From Novosphingobium sp. G106 (GTDB lineage Bacteria > Pseudomonadota > Alphaproteobacteria > Sphingomonadales > Sphingomonadaceae): DNA of 64,000 nucleotides. Below, in pieces: positions 36,292 through 44,571 of the stretch; within the stretch, counting starts at the first letter, position 1; every line of letters begins with the position of its first letter. The translations under genes were made by a program, and so were the position numbers. Location: the NCBI RefSeq assembly GCF_019075875.1, contig NZ_JAHOOZ010000001.1:1674001-1738000 (forward strand), in the 5' to 3' direction. Under the pieces are notes generated by a model, which searched no databases, had not been told where the DNA came from, and worked only from the letters and a program-made list of their open reading frames with translations.

Positions 36292-36486
36292 CGTCATTCC
36301 TATCATTGGCACGGCGTTCCCGTTACAGCCTGGCAAAAGTCCAGAAACATTGCGGCAAAAGGCAGTCCCTCCCCGTGAGCCGCGCCAGCCGCTTACGCGG
36401 ACAGTCGCAGCCCTCTGCCCGATGGAAGTCAGCCAATCAAGCAGTCAGTCGGTCGGAACCCGTGTCAGTTGCAAGTTCTCCACCGG

Positions 36487-37605
36487 TCAGCCACCGAATA
36501 CCGGCAATGTGACCAGATCGTTGATCGTGACGAACAGCATCAGGGCCAGCACCAGTGCCATGCCCGTACGGAACGCCCATTCCTGACTGCGAAGACCGAG
36601 CGGCTTCCGGCGAACCGCTTCCGCTGCGTAGAAAGCCAGGTGCCCGCCGTCGAGGGCGGGAATTGGCAGGAGGTTGATGAATGCCAAGTTAATCGAGATC
36701 AGCGCGATGAAGCTGACGAACTGCTGCCAGCCGAGACTCATCTGCTCGCCCGAATATTTGGCGATCTTGATCGGCCCGCCGAGCTCCTTGACCGAGCGTT
36801 CGCCCGCGAAAATCTGGCCGATGCCGGTGATCGTCATGCGGATGATCCCCGCGGTCTGATCGACCGCGAGCGTGACGGCCTCACCGGGGCCGACGGGCAC
36901 GATCTTTCCGCGCCCCGGAGCGATGCCGATGCGGCCGATCCTCGCCTCGTTGCCGAACTTGTCGCGCTCCACCACCTCGGCGATGCGAACCGACACGTCG
37001 CGCTGGACGCCCCCCCGCAGCACTTCCAGATTCACCGTCTTGCCGGGGAAGGGAATGACGTATTCGGGAATCTGGGTGAAACTGTCGATCCTGTTGCCGT
37101 TGATCGTAACGATGCGGTCGCCGACCTGCATGCCGGCCGCTTTCGCTGATGAATCCGCGCTGAAATAGGCGATCTCGGGAAGCGCGACGACCTTGCCGTA
37201 AGCGAAGTTGAACGCCGCGAAGATCGCCACCGCAAAGACCAGGTTCGTCACCGGCCCCGCCGCCACAACGAGCGCGCGCTGCCATAGCGGCTTCGACTGG
37301 AAGAGCTGTGCTCGCTCCTCGGGCGTCAGCCCATCGGCGGCATGGGCATCGGGCATCGAGGTGGCGTTCATGTCGCCGGCGAACTGGACATAGCCGCCGA
37401 GCGGCAAGGCGGAGAGCTTCCACCGCGTACCCCGGCGATCGGTCCAACCGGCGAGCTCCTTGCCGAAACCGACCGAGAAAGCATCTGCTTTCACCCCGAA
37501 CAGCCGGCCGACCAGATAGTGGCCGAGTTCATGGATCACCACCAGCGGCCCCAGAACCAGGACGAAGGCGAGCAGGGTCAGGAGCAGCGAGGGAGATGCG
37601 GTCAA
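36487..37605 (-). CDS. rseP: Site-2 protease RseP
   Basis: A membrane zinc protease of about 372 residues that completes regulated intramembrane proteolysis of anti-sigma factors in envelope stress. Zinc ligands are in HELGH (near residue 25) and PALDGG near the C-terminus, with one or two PDZ domains between (KAAGMQVGDRIVTINGN). No ATG fits. A TTG at 37605 gives the family-like start MTASPSLLLT with GGAG ten bases upstream. A TTG three codons earlier (37614), overlapping the dxr stop, is the alternative. It sits between dxr and bamA, the standard order. Confidence 0.92.
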   Translation of the reverse strand: MTASPSLLLTLLAFVLVLGPLVVIHELGHYLVGRLFGVKADAFSVGFGKELAGWTDRRGTRWKLSALPLGGYVQFAGDMNATSMPDAHAADGLTPEERAQLFQSKPLWQRALVVAAGPVTNLVFAVAIFAAFNFAYGKVVALPEIAYFSADSSAKAAGMQVGDRIVTINGNRIDSFTQIPEYVIPFPGKTVNLEVLRGGVQRDVSVRIAEVVERDKFGNEARIGRIGIAPGRGKIVPVGPGEAVTLAVDQTAGIIRMTITGIGQIFAGERSVKELGGPIKIAKYSGEQMSLGWQQFVSFIALISINLAFINLLPIPALDGGHLAFYAAEAVRRKPLGLRSQEWAFRTGMALVLALMLFVTINDLVTLPVFGG

Positions 37606-37606
37606 G

Positions 37607-38764
37607 TCAGGCAAGCTCCATCAACGAACGGGCGCGTCGGCGCGCCTCGGCATCAACGGCGATGACGTCGGCGAGACAGGTCGGCGCAGGCGGCGCATAG
37701 CACGAAAGAACATCTTCGACATGTGCGGCGATGCGGGTGAACGCAATCTGACCACCGAGGAACGCAGCGACCGCGATTTCGTTCGCCGCATTGAGCACCG
37801 CCGGCACAGCGCCCCCCGCTTCGGCAGCCTGACGCGCCAGCCGCGTCGCCGGGAAGCGGGTTTCGTCGGGCGCGCGGAAGGTCAGTTCGCCGATAGCCGC
37901 AAGGTCCAACGGCGTGCAGGGCGTATCCATCCGCGCCGGCCAGGCCAGCACCGAGGCGATCGGCACGCGCATGTCCGAAGGCCCGAGCTGCGCCAGAGTC
38001 GAGCCGTCGCGGTACTCGACCATCGAATGGACAGTCGATTGCGGGTGGACGATGATGCGCAGCCGGTCGAGGCCTACCGGGAACAGGTGATGCGCCTCGA
38101 TCAGTTCGAGGCCCTTGTTGAACATCGTCGCGGAATCGACGCTGATCTTCGCGCCCATGTCCCAGTTGGGATGCTTGACCGCCTGCGCCGGGGTGGCCGC
38201 GGCGAGTTGCTCGATCGACCAGTCGCGGAACGGGCCGCCGCTGGCGGTCAGCGTGATCGAGCGGACATGCGCGGGATCGTTGCCGGCGAGGCACTGGAAG
38301 ATCGCGTTGTGCTCGGAGTCGACGGGCAGCAGCGTCGCGCCATATCGGGCGACGGCCGAAGTCATGACGTCACCGGCCGAGACCAGGGCTTCCTTGTTGG
38401 CGAGACCGACCGTGCCGCCCTGCTCGATCGCGGCCATGGTCGGGGCGAGACCGGCGCAGCCGACGATCGCGGCGATGGTGAGGTCGGCCGGGCGTGCCGC
38501 AGCCTCGACCAGCGCGGCCGCGCCGCCCGCAGCCGCGATACCACTTCCGGCCAGCGCCTCGCGCAACTCTGGCAGGCAGGCCTCGTCGGCAGTCACCGCC
38601 ACTTCGGCAGAGAATTCGCGCGCCAGCCGGACCAGCTCGGAAACGTTGCCATTGGCGGTGAGCGCGACCACACGCCACTGCTCGGGCGCGCGCCGGACAA
38701 GGTCCAGCGTCGAGGCGCCGATCGACCCGGTCGCGCCGAGGATAGTGATTCTGCGTACGGTCAT
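37607..38764 (-). CDS. dxr: 1-deoxy-D-xylulose 5-phosphate reductoisomerase
   Basis: A 385-residue NADPH enzyme making 2-C-methyl-D-erythritol 4-phosphate, the committed step of the MEP isoprenoid pathway. It has the N-terminal GATGSIG nucleotide loop, NKEALVSAG, and metal/substrate residues in [10 protein letters not shown]. The open frame continues 89 codons upstream into the C-terminal coding part of cdsA, an artefact of the cdsA frameshifts. The real start is the ATG at 38764 ([10 protein letters not shown]), overlapping the expected cdsA stop as ATGA. Confidence 0.95.
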   Translation of the reverse strand: MTVRRITILGATGSIGASTLDLVRRAPEQWRVVALTANGNVSELVRLAREFSAEVAVTADEACLPELREALAGSGIAAAGGAAALVEAAARPADLTIAAIVGCAGLAPTMAAIEQGGTVGLANKEALVSAGDVMTSAVARYGATLLPVDSEHNAIFQCLAGNDPAHVRSITLTASGGPFRDWSIEQLAAATPAQAVKHPNWDMGAKISVDSATMFNKGLELIEAHHLFPVGLDRLRIIVHPQSTVHSMVEYRDGSTLAQLGPSDMRVPIASVLAWPARMDTPCTPLDLAAIGELTFRAPDETRFPATRLARQAAEAGGAVPAVLNAANEIAVAAFLGGQIAFTRIAAHVEDVLSCYAPPAPTCLADVIAVDAEARRRARSLMELA

Positions 38765-39557
38765 GCTGCGTTGGCCAGTGTAACGGGAAGTGCCAGCACC
38801 CCCCAAGGCAAACATCACGGCCAACAGCCCATCGAGCCGATCGAACAGCCCGCCGTGCCCCGGAATGAGATCGCTCGAATCCTTCACTCCGGCGCGGCGC
38901 TTCATCCAGCTTTCGAAGAAATCGCCGACTTGCGCGATGATCGCGGTCAGGGCGCCGAACACCGCGACGCCCAGCGCGGTGCGAATGTCGAAACCGCGCT
39001 CCACCAAAGTCGTCAACACGATCTCCGCCAACGCGGCGAGGGCAATGCCCCCCGCCTAGCCCTGCCCAGGTCTTGGACGGGCTGATCTTCGGCGCGATCT
39101 TCGGCCCACCGATAGTACGGCCGGCGAAATAAGCGCCGACATCGGTTGCAATGACACCGAGCAGGACCATCGGCAGCAGCATGAAGCCCTCGCCCTGCTC
39201 GTGCCGAAGCTGGGCCAACATCGAAGCCGCGACGCCGACATAGACAAGCCCCGCCGCCAGCCAGAGCCCGCGCCGGAAAGGCGTCCGGACGAAGCCGAAG
39301 ACCAGGTTGGCCCATTCGAGCAGAATGCCCAGACCGACGACGACGACGAAGCCCGTCCACCACCAGCCGCCCAGCCAGAAGGCGAGCCCGGCGGCCGCCA
39401 GCATGACAACGGCCGACGCGACCCGCGTGCCGAGATCGGACTTCTTGGCCTTCGCTGCGCCGCCGGGCGCAGGCTTGGCAATTCTGACCTCTGGATAGCC
39501 CTGCGGCGGCCGATTGGCCTGTCCGACGGGCTCGGCGGGTTGGTTAGCGTCCACCAT
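38761..39557 (-). pseudogene. cdsA: Phosphatidate cytidylyltransferase, two apparent frameshifts
   Basis: CdsA makes CDP-diacylglycerol, the precursor used by PgsA and PssA, both encoded in this window; it is normally essential. The N-terminal two thirds (start MVDANQPAEP, hydrophobic spans, to [14 protein letters not shown]) is in one frame. The C-terminal part ([14 protein letters not shown] to the signature [20 protein letters not shown]) is in the next frame, joined at a six-base run (39048-39053). A second six-base run (38799-38804) shifts the last codons. Removing one base at each restores a 264-residue CdsA ending [12 protein letters not shown] with a TGA overlapping the dxr ATG. This fits sequence error better than true loss. 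Confidence 0.88.
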
Positions 39558-40218
39558 AGCGCCGTTCCCGATCGGCGAAGGCAGCGAGCGCCTCCTCCAG
39601 ATGCGCCGGCGTAAAATCCGGCCAGAGGACGTCGGTGAACCACATCTCGGCATAGGCCGCCTGCCACAGCAGGAAGTTCGACAGGCGGATTTCGCCCGAC
39701 GTACGGATCAGCAAATCGAGCGGCGGCAGGTCCGCAGTGTCGAGCTCGGCCGCGATAGTCTCGGGCGTGATCGCGCCCTTGGCGGCCGCCGCGCGCGCCG
39801 CACGGGCTATCTCGTCCTGCGAGCCGTAGTTGAGCGCGACCGCCAGGATCGATCCGGTGTTCTGCGCCGTGCGTGCGATGGCACCTTCGATCAAATCGAC
39901 AACATCAGCCGGCAAGGCCTTGTAATCACCAATGATCTTCAGCCGGACATTATCTGCGGCAAATTCATCGAGATCGCTGAGGATAAAGCGCTTGAGCAGC
40001 CCCATCAGCGCCGAGATCTCGTCCTCGGGCCGGCGCCAGTTCTCAGTCGAGAAGGCGTAAAGCGTCAGCGCTTCCAGGCCCATCGCCCGCACGGCGCGGA
40101 CGAGTTTGCGCACGGCCTCGACGCCGCGCTGGTGGCCGACGACGCGCGGCAAGTGGCGCTTCTTCGCCCAGCGCCCGTTGCCGTCCATGATGATCGCGAC
40201 ATGGCGCGCCTTAGCCAT
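39544..40218 (-). CDS. uppS: Undecaprenyl diphosphate synthase
   Basis: A 224-residue cis-prenyltransferase that makes the lipid carrier for peptidoglycan and surface polysaccharides. The catalytic Asp12 is in HVAIIMDGNGRWA, and the C-terminal RTSGEIRLSNFLLWQAAYAE block is conserved. It overlaps the cdsA start by 14 bases. It is slightly shorter than E. coli UppS but complete. Confidence 0.96.
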   Translation of the reverse strand: MAKARHVAIIMDGNGRWAKKRHLPRVVGHQRGVEAVRKLVRAVRAMGLEALTLYAFSTENWRRPEDEISALMGLLKRFILSDLDEFAADNVRLKIIGDYKALPADVVDLIEGAIARTAQNTGSILAVALNYGSQDEIARAARAAAAKGAITPETIAAELDTADLPPLDLLIRTSGEIRLSNFLLWQAAYAEMWFTDVLWPDFTPAHLEEALAAFADRERRYGGR

Positions 40219-40251
40219 TTCTCTTCCCGATCCCGATAGCGCGCTGCAACC

Positions 40252-40809
40252 TCACTGCGTCAGGATTTCCTTTTCCTTCTGCGCCGCAACTTCATCGAGC
40301 GCCTTGATCTGCTCGTCGGTCAGCTTCTGGACCTCGGCCTCACCGCGCTTGCGCTCGTCCTCCGAGATCTCCTTCTTGTTCTCGTCGGCCTTGAGCGCGT
40401 CCATGCCATCACGGCGGACATTGCGCACGGCGATACGCGCCTTCTCGGCATATTGGTGCGCCAGCTTGGCCAGTTCCTTGCGGCGCTCCTCGGTCAGGTC
40501 GGGGATCGGCAGGCGGATATTGTTGCCGTCGTTGATCGGATTGAGCCCGAGGCCGGCCGAACGGATCGCCTTTTCGACCGGACCGATGTTCATCTTGTCC
40601 CAGACCTGCACCGACAGCAGCCGCGGCTCGGGAGCGGACACGGTTGCCACCTGATTGAGCGGCATGTTCGCACCATAGACGGTGACCATGATCGGATCGA
40701 GCAGCGTCGTATTGGCGCGGCCCGTACGCAGGCCGCCAAGATCGTGCCGCAGCGCTTCGACGGCACCCTTCATGCGGCGTTCGAGATCCGCCTTGTCGTA
40801 CTTGGCCAT
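40252..40809 (-). CDS. frr: Ribosome recycling factor
   Basis: A 185-residue two-domain tRNA-mimic that splits post-termination ribosomes with EF-G. Conserved segments include [19 protein letters not shown], the interdomain hinge, and a C-terminal helix with the long charged bundle ([20 protein letters not shown]). It lies three bases downstream of pyrH, in the standard rpsB-tsf-pyrH-frr order. Confidence 0.97.
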   Translation of the reverse strand: MAKYDKADLERRMKGAVEALRHDLGGLRTGRANTTLLDPIMVTVYGANMPLNQVATVSAPEPRLLSVQVWDKMNIGPVEKAIRSAGLGLNPINDGNNIRLPIPDLTEERRKELAKLAHQYAEKARIAVRNVRRDGMDALKADENKKEISEDERKRGEAEVQKLTDEQIKALDEVAAQKEKEILTQ

Positions 40810-40812
40810 GGT

Positions 40813-41535
40813 TCAGGCTCCCTTTCTGACGATCGTCTGCACGCCCTCTCCGGCGAGCACGCGGGCCAGATTGCCCTTCTCGCGGATCGAGAACACCACG
40901 ATCGGTATATTGTTGTCACGGCACAGCGCCACGGCGGAAGCGTCCATAACCTTCAGGTTGTCAGCCAGGACAGTGTCATAATCGACTGTATCGTAACGCT
41001 TTGCCGCAGAATTCTTCTTGGGATCGCTGTCATAGACCCCGTCTACGCTGGTGCCTTTGAGCAGCGCGTCGCACTTCATCTCGGCGGCGCGCAACGCAGC
41101 GCCGCTGTCGGTGGTGAAATAGGGTGCACCGACGCCCGCGGCGAAGATCACCACACGGCCCTTCTCGAGATGCCGTTCGGCGCGGCGGCGGATCACCGGC
41201 TCGCAGACCGCGTCCATCTGGATCGCCGACTGGACGCGCGTCTGCACGCCGAGTTGCTCGAGCGCGTTCTGCATGGCCAGCGCGTTCATCACCGTCGCCA
41301 GCATGCCCATGTAGTCGGCCTGAGCGCGGTCCATGCCCTTGGCGGCGCCGGCCATGCCGCGAAAGATGTTGCCGCCACCGATGACCAGGCAGATTTCGAG
41401 CCCGTTGTCCTTGGCCGCCTTCACTTCCTTGGCCAGCTCGGCGACGAATTCGGAATCGATGCCGAACTGCTGGTTGCCCATCAGCACTTCGCCCGAAAGC
41501 TTGAGCAGGATGCGTTTGTAGCTGGGCGAGCTCAT
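40813..41535 (-). CDS. pyrH: Uridylate kinase
   Basis: A 240-residue hexameric UMP kinase of the amino-acid-kinase fold, required for UTP and CTP synthesis. It has [13 protein letters not shown] at the N-terminus (phosphate-binding lysine), GGGNIFRG, and [13 protein letters not shown]. Located between tsf and frr as in most bacteria. Confidence 0.97.
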   Translation of the reverse strand: MSSPSYKRILLKLSGEVLMGNQQFGIDSEFVAELAKEVKAAKDNGLEICLVIGGGNIFRGMAGAAKGMDRAQADYMGMLATVMNALAMQNALEQLGVQTRVQSAIQMDAVCEPVIRRRAERHLEKGRVVIFAAGVGAPYFTTDSGAALRAAEMKCDALLKGTSVDGVYDSDPKKNSAAKRYDTVDYDTVLADNLKVMDASAVALCRDNNIPIVVFSIREKGNLARVLAGEGVQTIVRKGA

Positions 41536-41611
41536 GGGGCTTTGGCGTCCGTTACAAGGAGGCGTTTGCGGGAAGGCGGCCCTTATAACCGGAGGCCCGC
41601 ACTAGACAAGC

Positions 41612-41674
41612 GCGTCCCCGCGCAAGCGGGGGTAACTCAGGCGATCCCGAGTACCCCCGCTCACGCGGGGACGC
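41612..41674. repeat. 63-base extragenic palindrome between tsf and pyrH
   Basis: The left arm starts GCGTCCCCGCG then AGCGGGGGTA; the right arm is its near-perfect complement (TACCCCCGCT then CGCGGGGACGC). Together they form an almost continuous hairpin of about 25 bp with a one-step bulge and a 10-base loop. It resembles REP-type elements of GC-rich alphaproteobacteria. It could also reduce read-through from tsf into pyrH. No T-run is present. Confidence 0.7.
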
Positions 41675-41686
41675 CGTGTTCGAAAA

Positions 41687-42613
41687 TCAGTTCAGGCCGG
41701 CTGCGGCGGCCACTTCGGCCGCGAAGTCGGTTTCCTTCTTCTCGATGCCTTCGCCAAGCTGGAAGCGGACATAGTCCTTGAGCACGATCTTGGTGCCCGC
41801 GGCCTTGCCCGCCTGCTCAACGACCTGCGCGATCGGCGTCTTGTTGTCGATCACGAACAGCTGGCTGAGCAGTGCGTTGTCCTTGGCGTACTTGGCGATC
41901 GCGCCATCGACCATCTTGGCCTGGACGTCCGCCGGCTTGCCGCTTTCCGCCGCCTTCTCGGCCGCGATCTTGCGCTCGCGCTCGATCACCTCGGGGTCGA
42001 GGCCCTCGGCGTTCAGCGCCTGCGGGAAAGCAGCGGCGATGTGCATGGCGATCTGCTTGCCCAGCGGCTCGAGCACGTCGGCGCCGGCTTCGCTCTCGAG
42101 CGCGACGAGCACGCCGATCTTGCCGAGGTTCGGCGCGGCGGCGTTGTGCATGTAGGGCACGACGAGGCCGCTCGACACGGCAACATGCTTGATGCGGCGG
42201 ATCTGCTGGTTCTCGCCGATCGTCGCGACATTGTTGGTCAGCGTGTCGGCAACGGTGCCGCCGCCCGGATAGGCCGCAGCCTTGAGCGCCTCGACGTCAT
42301 CCGAGCTGCCGCCCAGCGCGACTTCGGTGGTCTTGCGGACGAAATCCTGGAACTGGTCGTTCTTGGCGACGAAGTCGGTTTCCGAGTTCACCTCGACCGC
42401 GACGCCCTTGGTGCCGGCAACGGCGACGCCGACCAGGCCCTCGGCGGCGGTGCGGCTGGACTTCTTGGCGGCAGCGGCCAGGCCCTTGGCGCGCAGGCTG
42501 TCGACCGCGGCTTCGAAGTCGCCGCTGCTTTCATCGAGGGCCTTCTTGCAGTCCATCATGCCGGCGCCCGTGCGCTCGCGCAGGTTCTTCACGTCAGTGG
42601 CGGTATAGGCCAT
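41687..42613 (-). CDS. tsf: Elongation factor Ts
   Basis: A 308-residue nucleotide exchange factor for EF-Tu. It has the N-terminal UBA-like domain ([19 protein letters not shown]), the core with the TDFVAKND motif that contacts the EF-Tu magnesium site, and a C-terminal module. It is 82 bp downstream of rpsB and probably cotranscribed with it. Confidence 0.97.
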   Translation of the reverse strand: MAYTATDVKNLRERTGAGMMDCKKALDESSGDFEAAVDSLRAKGLAAAAKKSSRTAAEGLVGVAVAGTKGVAVEVNSETDFVAKNDQFQDFVRKTTEVALGGSSDDVEALKAAAYPGGGTVADTLTNNVATIGENQQIRRIKHVAVSSGLVVPYMHNAAAPNLGKIGVLVALESEAGADVLEPLGKQIAMHIAAAFPQALNAEGLDPEVIERERKIAAEKAAESGKPADVQAKMVDGAIAKYAKDNALLSQLFVIDNKTPIAQVVEQAGKAAGTKIVLKDYVRFQLGEGIEKKETDFAAEVAAAAGLN

Positions 42614-42695
42614 TGCGCATATCCTCTTGTACTATTGGCTTCGCGCCCGGGCCCATCGGCCCGGGACACGACATCTTCATGACAGCAGAAGCCGA

Positions 42696-43481
42696 TCAGG
42701 CTTCGGCGGATTCCTCGGCCGAGGGCTCGACGACCAGCGCCTCTTCCTCGAGCGGCTGTTCCATCGCACCGAAATCGGCGCCCGAAGAAACCACCGCGTC
42801 GCGGCCGCCCTTCTTGGCCGCCTGGCTGACGGCGTCGCAATAGAGACGGATCGCGCGGCTGGCGTCGTCGTTCGCCGGGATCGGGAAAGCGATGCCGTCG
42901 GGCGAGACGTTCGAATCGAGGATCGCGACGACCGGGATACCCAGGACGTTGGCTTCCTTGATCGCCAGCTCTTCCTTGTTGGCATCGATCACGAACATGA
43001 CGTCGGGAATGCCGCCCATGTCGCGGATACCGCCGAGCGAGAGCTCGAGCTTGTCGCGCTCGCGCGTCAGCTGAAGCACTTCCTTCTTGGTCAGGCCAGC
43101 AGTGTCGCCCGAAAGCTGCTCTTCGAGCGCCTTGAAGCGTTTGATCGAGCCCGAGATCGTCTTCCAGTTGGTGAGCATGCCGCCCAGCCAGCGGTGGTTG
43201 ACGAAGTGCTGGCCGGCAGCGCGGGCCGCCTCGGCGATCGGCTGCTGCGCCTGGCGCTTGGTGCCGACGAACAGCACCTTGCCGCCGGCGGCGACGGTCG
43301 ACGAGATGAAGTCGAGCGCACGTGCGAACAGCGGCACGGTCTGCGACAGGTCGAGGATGTGAACACCGTTGCGGGCGCCGAAGATGTACGGCTTCATCCG
43401 CGGGTTCCAGCGGTGGGTCTGGTGGCCGAAGTGCGCGCCGGCCTCAATCAATTGCTGCATCGTGACGGTAGGGGCCGCCAT
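42696..43481 (-). CDS. rpsB: 30S ribosomal protein S2
   Basis: A 261-residue ribosomal protein. The start at 43481 ([25 protein letters not shown]) is fixed by the family start and an AAGGA site; the frame runs on upstream for 88 codons of non-coding leader. The C-terminal tail is acidic and longer than in E. coli, as usual in alphaproteobacteria. It heads the rpsB-tsf-pyrH-frr cluster. Confidence 0.97.
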   Translation of the reverse strand: MAAPTVTMQQLIEAGAHFGHQTHRWNPRMKPYIFGARNGVHILDLSQTVPLFARALDFISSTVAAGGKVLFVGTKRQAQQPIAEAARAAGQHFVNHRWLGGMLTNWKTISGSIKRFKALEEQLSGDTAGLTKKEVLQLTRERDKLELSLGGIRDMGGIPDVMFVIDANKEELAIKEANVLGIPVVAILDSNVSPDGIAFPIPANDDASRAIRLYCDAVSQAAKKGGRDAVVSSGADFGAMEQPLEEEALVVEPSAEESAEA

Positions 43482-43844
43482 AGGATAATTCCTTCCGGTT
43501 TGACCTCTGGGAAGCTGGAACCGTGCGGAATAGGCCCGCTGCGGCACCGGTATGAGTGCTTCCCATGTGGATTTTCCGCCGCGCCGAACGCCCGGAATGG
43601 ACGCGCGACCTGCGGAAGCGGCGCCCTTAGTCTGGTTCGGTGGCGAAATCCAGTACCAATTTGGCGCAGGCCAGGCCCGGATCACCCTGTTTTGGCGCGG
43701 ATAGGGCCGTTTTCGCGCCTGGAGCGGTTCATCCCGCGATTCCACCGTGCTACGCGCCCCTCAGTCGCACACCTTATAAACAGGTTTTCCACAGAACGGA
43801 GCACAGCACGGGGCAGCTTGCGGGGGGCGCAACAGGAGCCAACA
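43482..43844. other. rpsB leader and divergent promoter region (no gene)
   Basis: This 363-bp gap holds the rpsB leader on the minus side and the promoter of the 89-residue membrane protein on the plus side. A TATAAA -10-like hexamer is at 43775-43780 and a DnaA-box-like TTTTCCACA at 43785-43793. Open frames crossing it lack ribosome sites and coding character. Autogenous control of rpsB through this leader is plausible, but no specific motif was identified. Confidence 0.4.
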
Positions 43845-44114
43845 ATGTCTCTGTTACTGGGCATGGCCTTCGCCGCCCTCGGCCTCTTGGCCCTTGCCGC
43901 TATCACCGTCAGCCTCCGGCAATCGGTTTCCCTTGTTGCCGAACTGCGCGGCGCGCTGAGGCAGCCACTTGCGGCCGAAGAGCTTCGCTTGACGATGCAC
44001 GATGCCGTTCGGACCGACGCAGAACCGGCTGCTGCCGAGCGGCGCTCGGCGCATCAGCCCAAGCCGATCGCCCGCCTCCTGCGGGCCAAGGAGAGCCTTG
44101 CCGGATTCGCTTAA
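43845..44114 (+). CDS. Small single-span membrane protein of unknown function
   Basis: An 89-residue frame with a strong ribosome site (AGGAG, nine bases before the ATG at 43845). An N-terminal hydrophobic segment (LLLGMAFAALGLLALAAITV, residues 3-22) is followed by an amphipathic stretch VAELRGALRQPL and a charged tail ending ARLLRAKESLAGFA. The layout matches the next gene downstream (span, then LRG-x-L), so the two may be related. A DnaA-box-like site lies 52 bp upstream. No family recognised. Confidence 0.6.
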   Translation: MSLLLGMAFAALGLLALAAITVSLRQSVSLVAELRGALRQPLAAEELRLTMHDAVRTDAEPAAAERRSAHQPKPIARLLRAKESLAGFA

Positions 44115-44191
44115 GCACCGAAAATCGCTCGGTTTAAGATCGCGTCGCCACGGTTCACCGCACGAGGGATTCAGATCAGCGCAAATTCCGC

Positions 44192-44221
44192 TTGACGGAC
44201 AGAACAAAAAGAGAACATACA
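44192..44221 (+). promoter_or_regulatory. SOS promoter: LexA box inside a sigma-70-type promoter
   Basis: GAAC-N7-GAAC at 44202-44216 is the alphaproteobacterial LexA operator; on the other strand it reads GTTCTCTTTTTGTTC, a near-ideal Caulobacter/Rhodobacter-type box. It sits between a TTGACG -35 (44192-44197) and a CATACA -10-like element (44216-44221), so LexA binding would block RNA polymerase. The word GAACATAC repeats 20 bp downstream (44233-44240). The only gene positioned to use it is the 84-residue membrane protein at 44317. Confidence 0.85.
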
Positions 44222-44254
44222 ACCGTCATCCGGAACATACTGCCAACCCAGCAG

Positions 44255-44274
44255 TTGTCCACACGTTATCCACT
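44255..44274 (+). promoter_or_regulatory. Two DnaA-box-like 9-mers in the leader of the SOS gene
   Basis: TTGTCCACA (44255-44263) and TTATCCACT (44266-44274) each match the DnaA box TTATCCACA at 8 of 9 positions, two bases apart and about 45 bp before the ATG at 44317. A third 8/9 match is at 43785. They could tie expression to replication status or be chance. Confidence 0.4.
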
Positions 44275-44316
44275 CTGAATCCCCAGGGATACGGAGTTTC
44301 GGCAAGGATTATCCAG

Positions 44317-44571
44317 ATGACTGCAATCCTTCTCAGCACGCTGTTTCTTTCCATTGGCTTTCTCGCCGCTGCCGCGATGGCGGCGACCTGGCAGCGCTAT
44401 GGGCGCAAGGCCCTCGCGCTGCGCGGTGAACTCGATGCCTGCAGCGAATGGCGCAAGGTCCGCGTTCGGATCAACGAAGTCACCGTTCGGCAGCAGGCCA
44501 CCGTGCTGCGCCCGGACTTCAAGCGTCCGGCGGGACGTCCTGCGAAGCAACCCGCCCTCGCAGCCGCTTGA
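44317..44571 (+). CDS. SOS-regulated small membrane protein, function unknown
   Basis: An 84-residue frame with AAGGA eight bases before the ATG. Residues 3-24 form one membrane span (ILLSTLFLSIGFLAAAAMAA). The rest is a basic, probably cytoplasmic tail with WQRYGRKALALRGELDA, EWRKVRVRINEV and a Pro/Arg/Lys-rich end. A canonical LexA box overlaps its promoter about 100 bp upstream, so it should be induced by DNA damage. SOS cell-division inhibitors such as Caulobacter SidA or Bacillus YneA are also tiny single-span proteins. A checkpoint role is inference only. Its last 53 bp overlap the end of pssA on the other strand. Confidence 0.72.
   Translation: MTAILLSTLFLSIGFLAAAAMAATWQRYGRKALALRGELDACSEWRKVRVRINEVTVRQQATVLRPDFKRPAGRPAKQPALAAA

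Noticed and set aside
33910..36378. Long plus-strand open frame (822 codons) opposite bamA
   Set aside because: It mirrors the bamA frame in GC-rich DNA, is dominated by Arg, Asp, Val, Leu and His with no domain, and has no ribosome site. bamA is certain.
37607..39031. Apparent CdsA-Dxr fusion protein
   Set aside because: The fusion exists only because of an extra base in a C6 run; correcting it restores two normal genes with an ATGA overlap.
41612..41674. Possible CRISPR repeat
   Set aside because: One palindrome with no regularly spaced copies or spacers, and no cas gene in the window.
43640..44137. 165-codon plus-strand frame overlapping the small membrane gene
   Set aside because: It has no ribosome site and is out of frame with the 89-residue gene, which has AGGAG and a clear membrane span.
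43482..44316. Chromosome replication origin suggested by DnaA-box-like sites
   Set aside because: Only three imperfect boxes, no AT-rich unwinding region, and no hemE, dnaA or parAB nearby. Kept only as a possible regulatory cluster.
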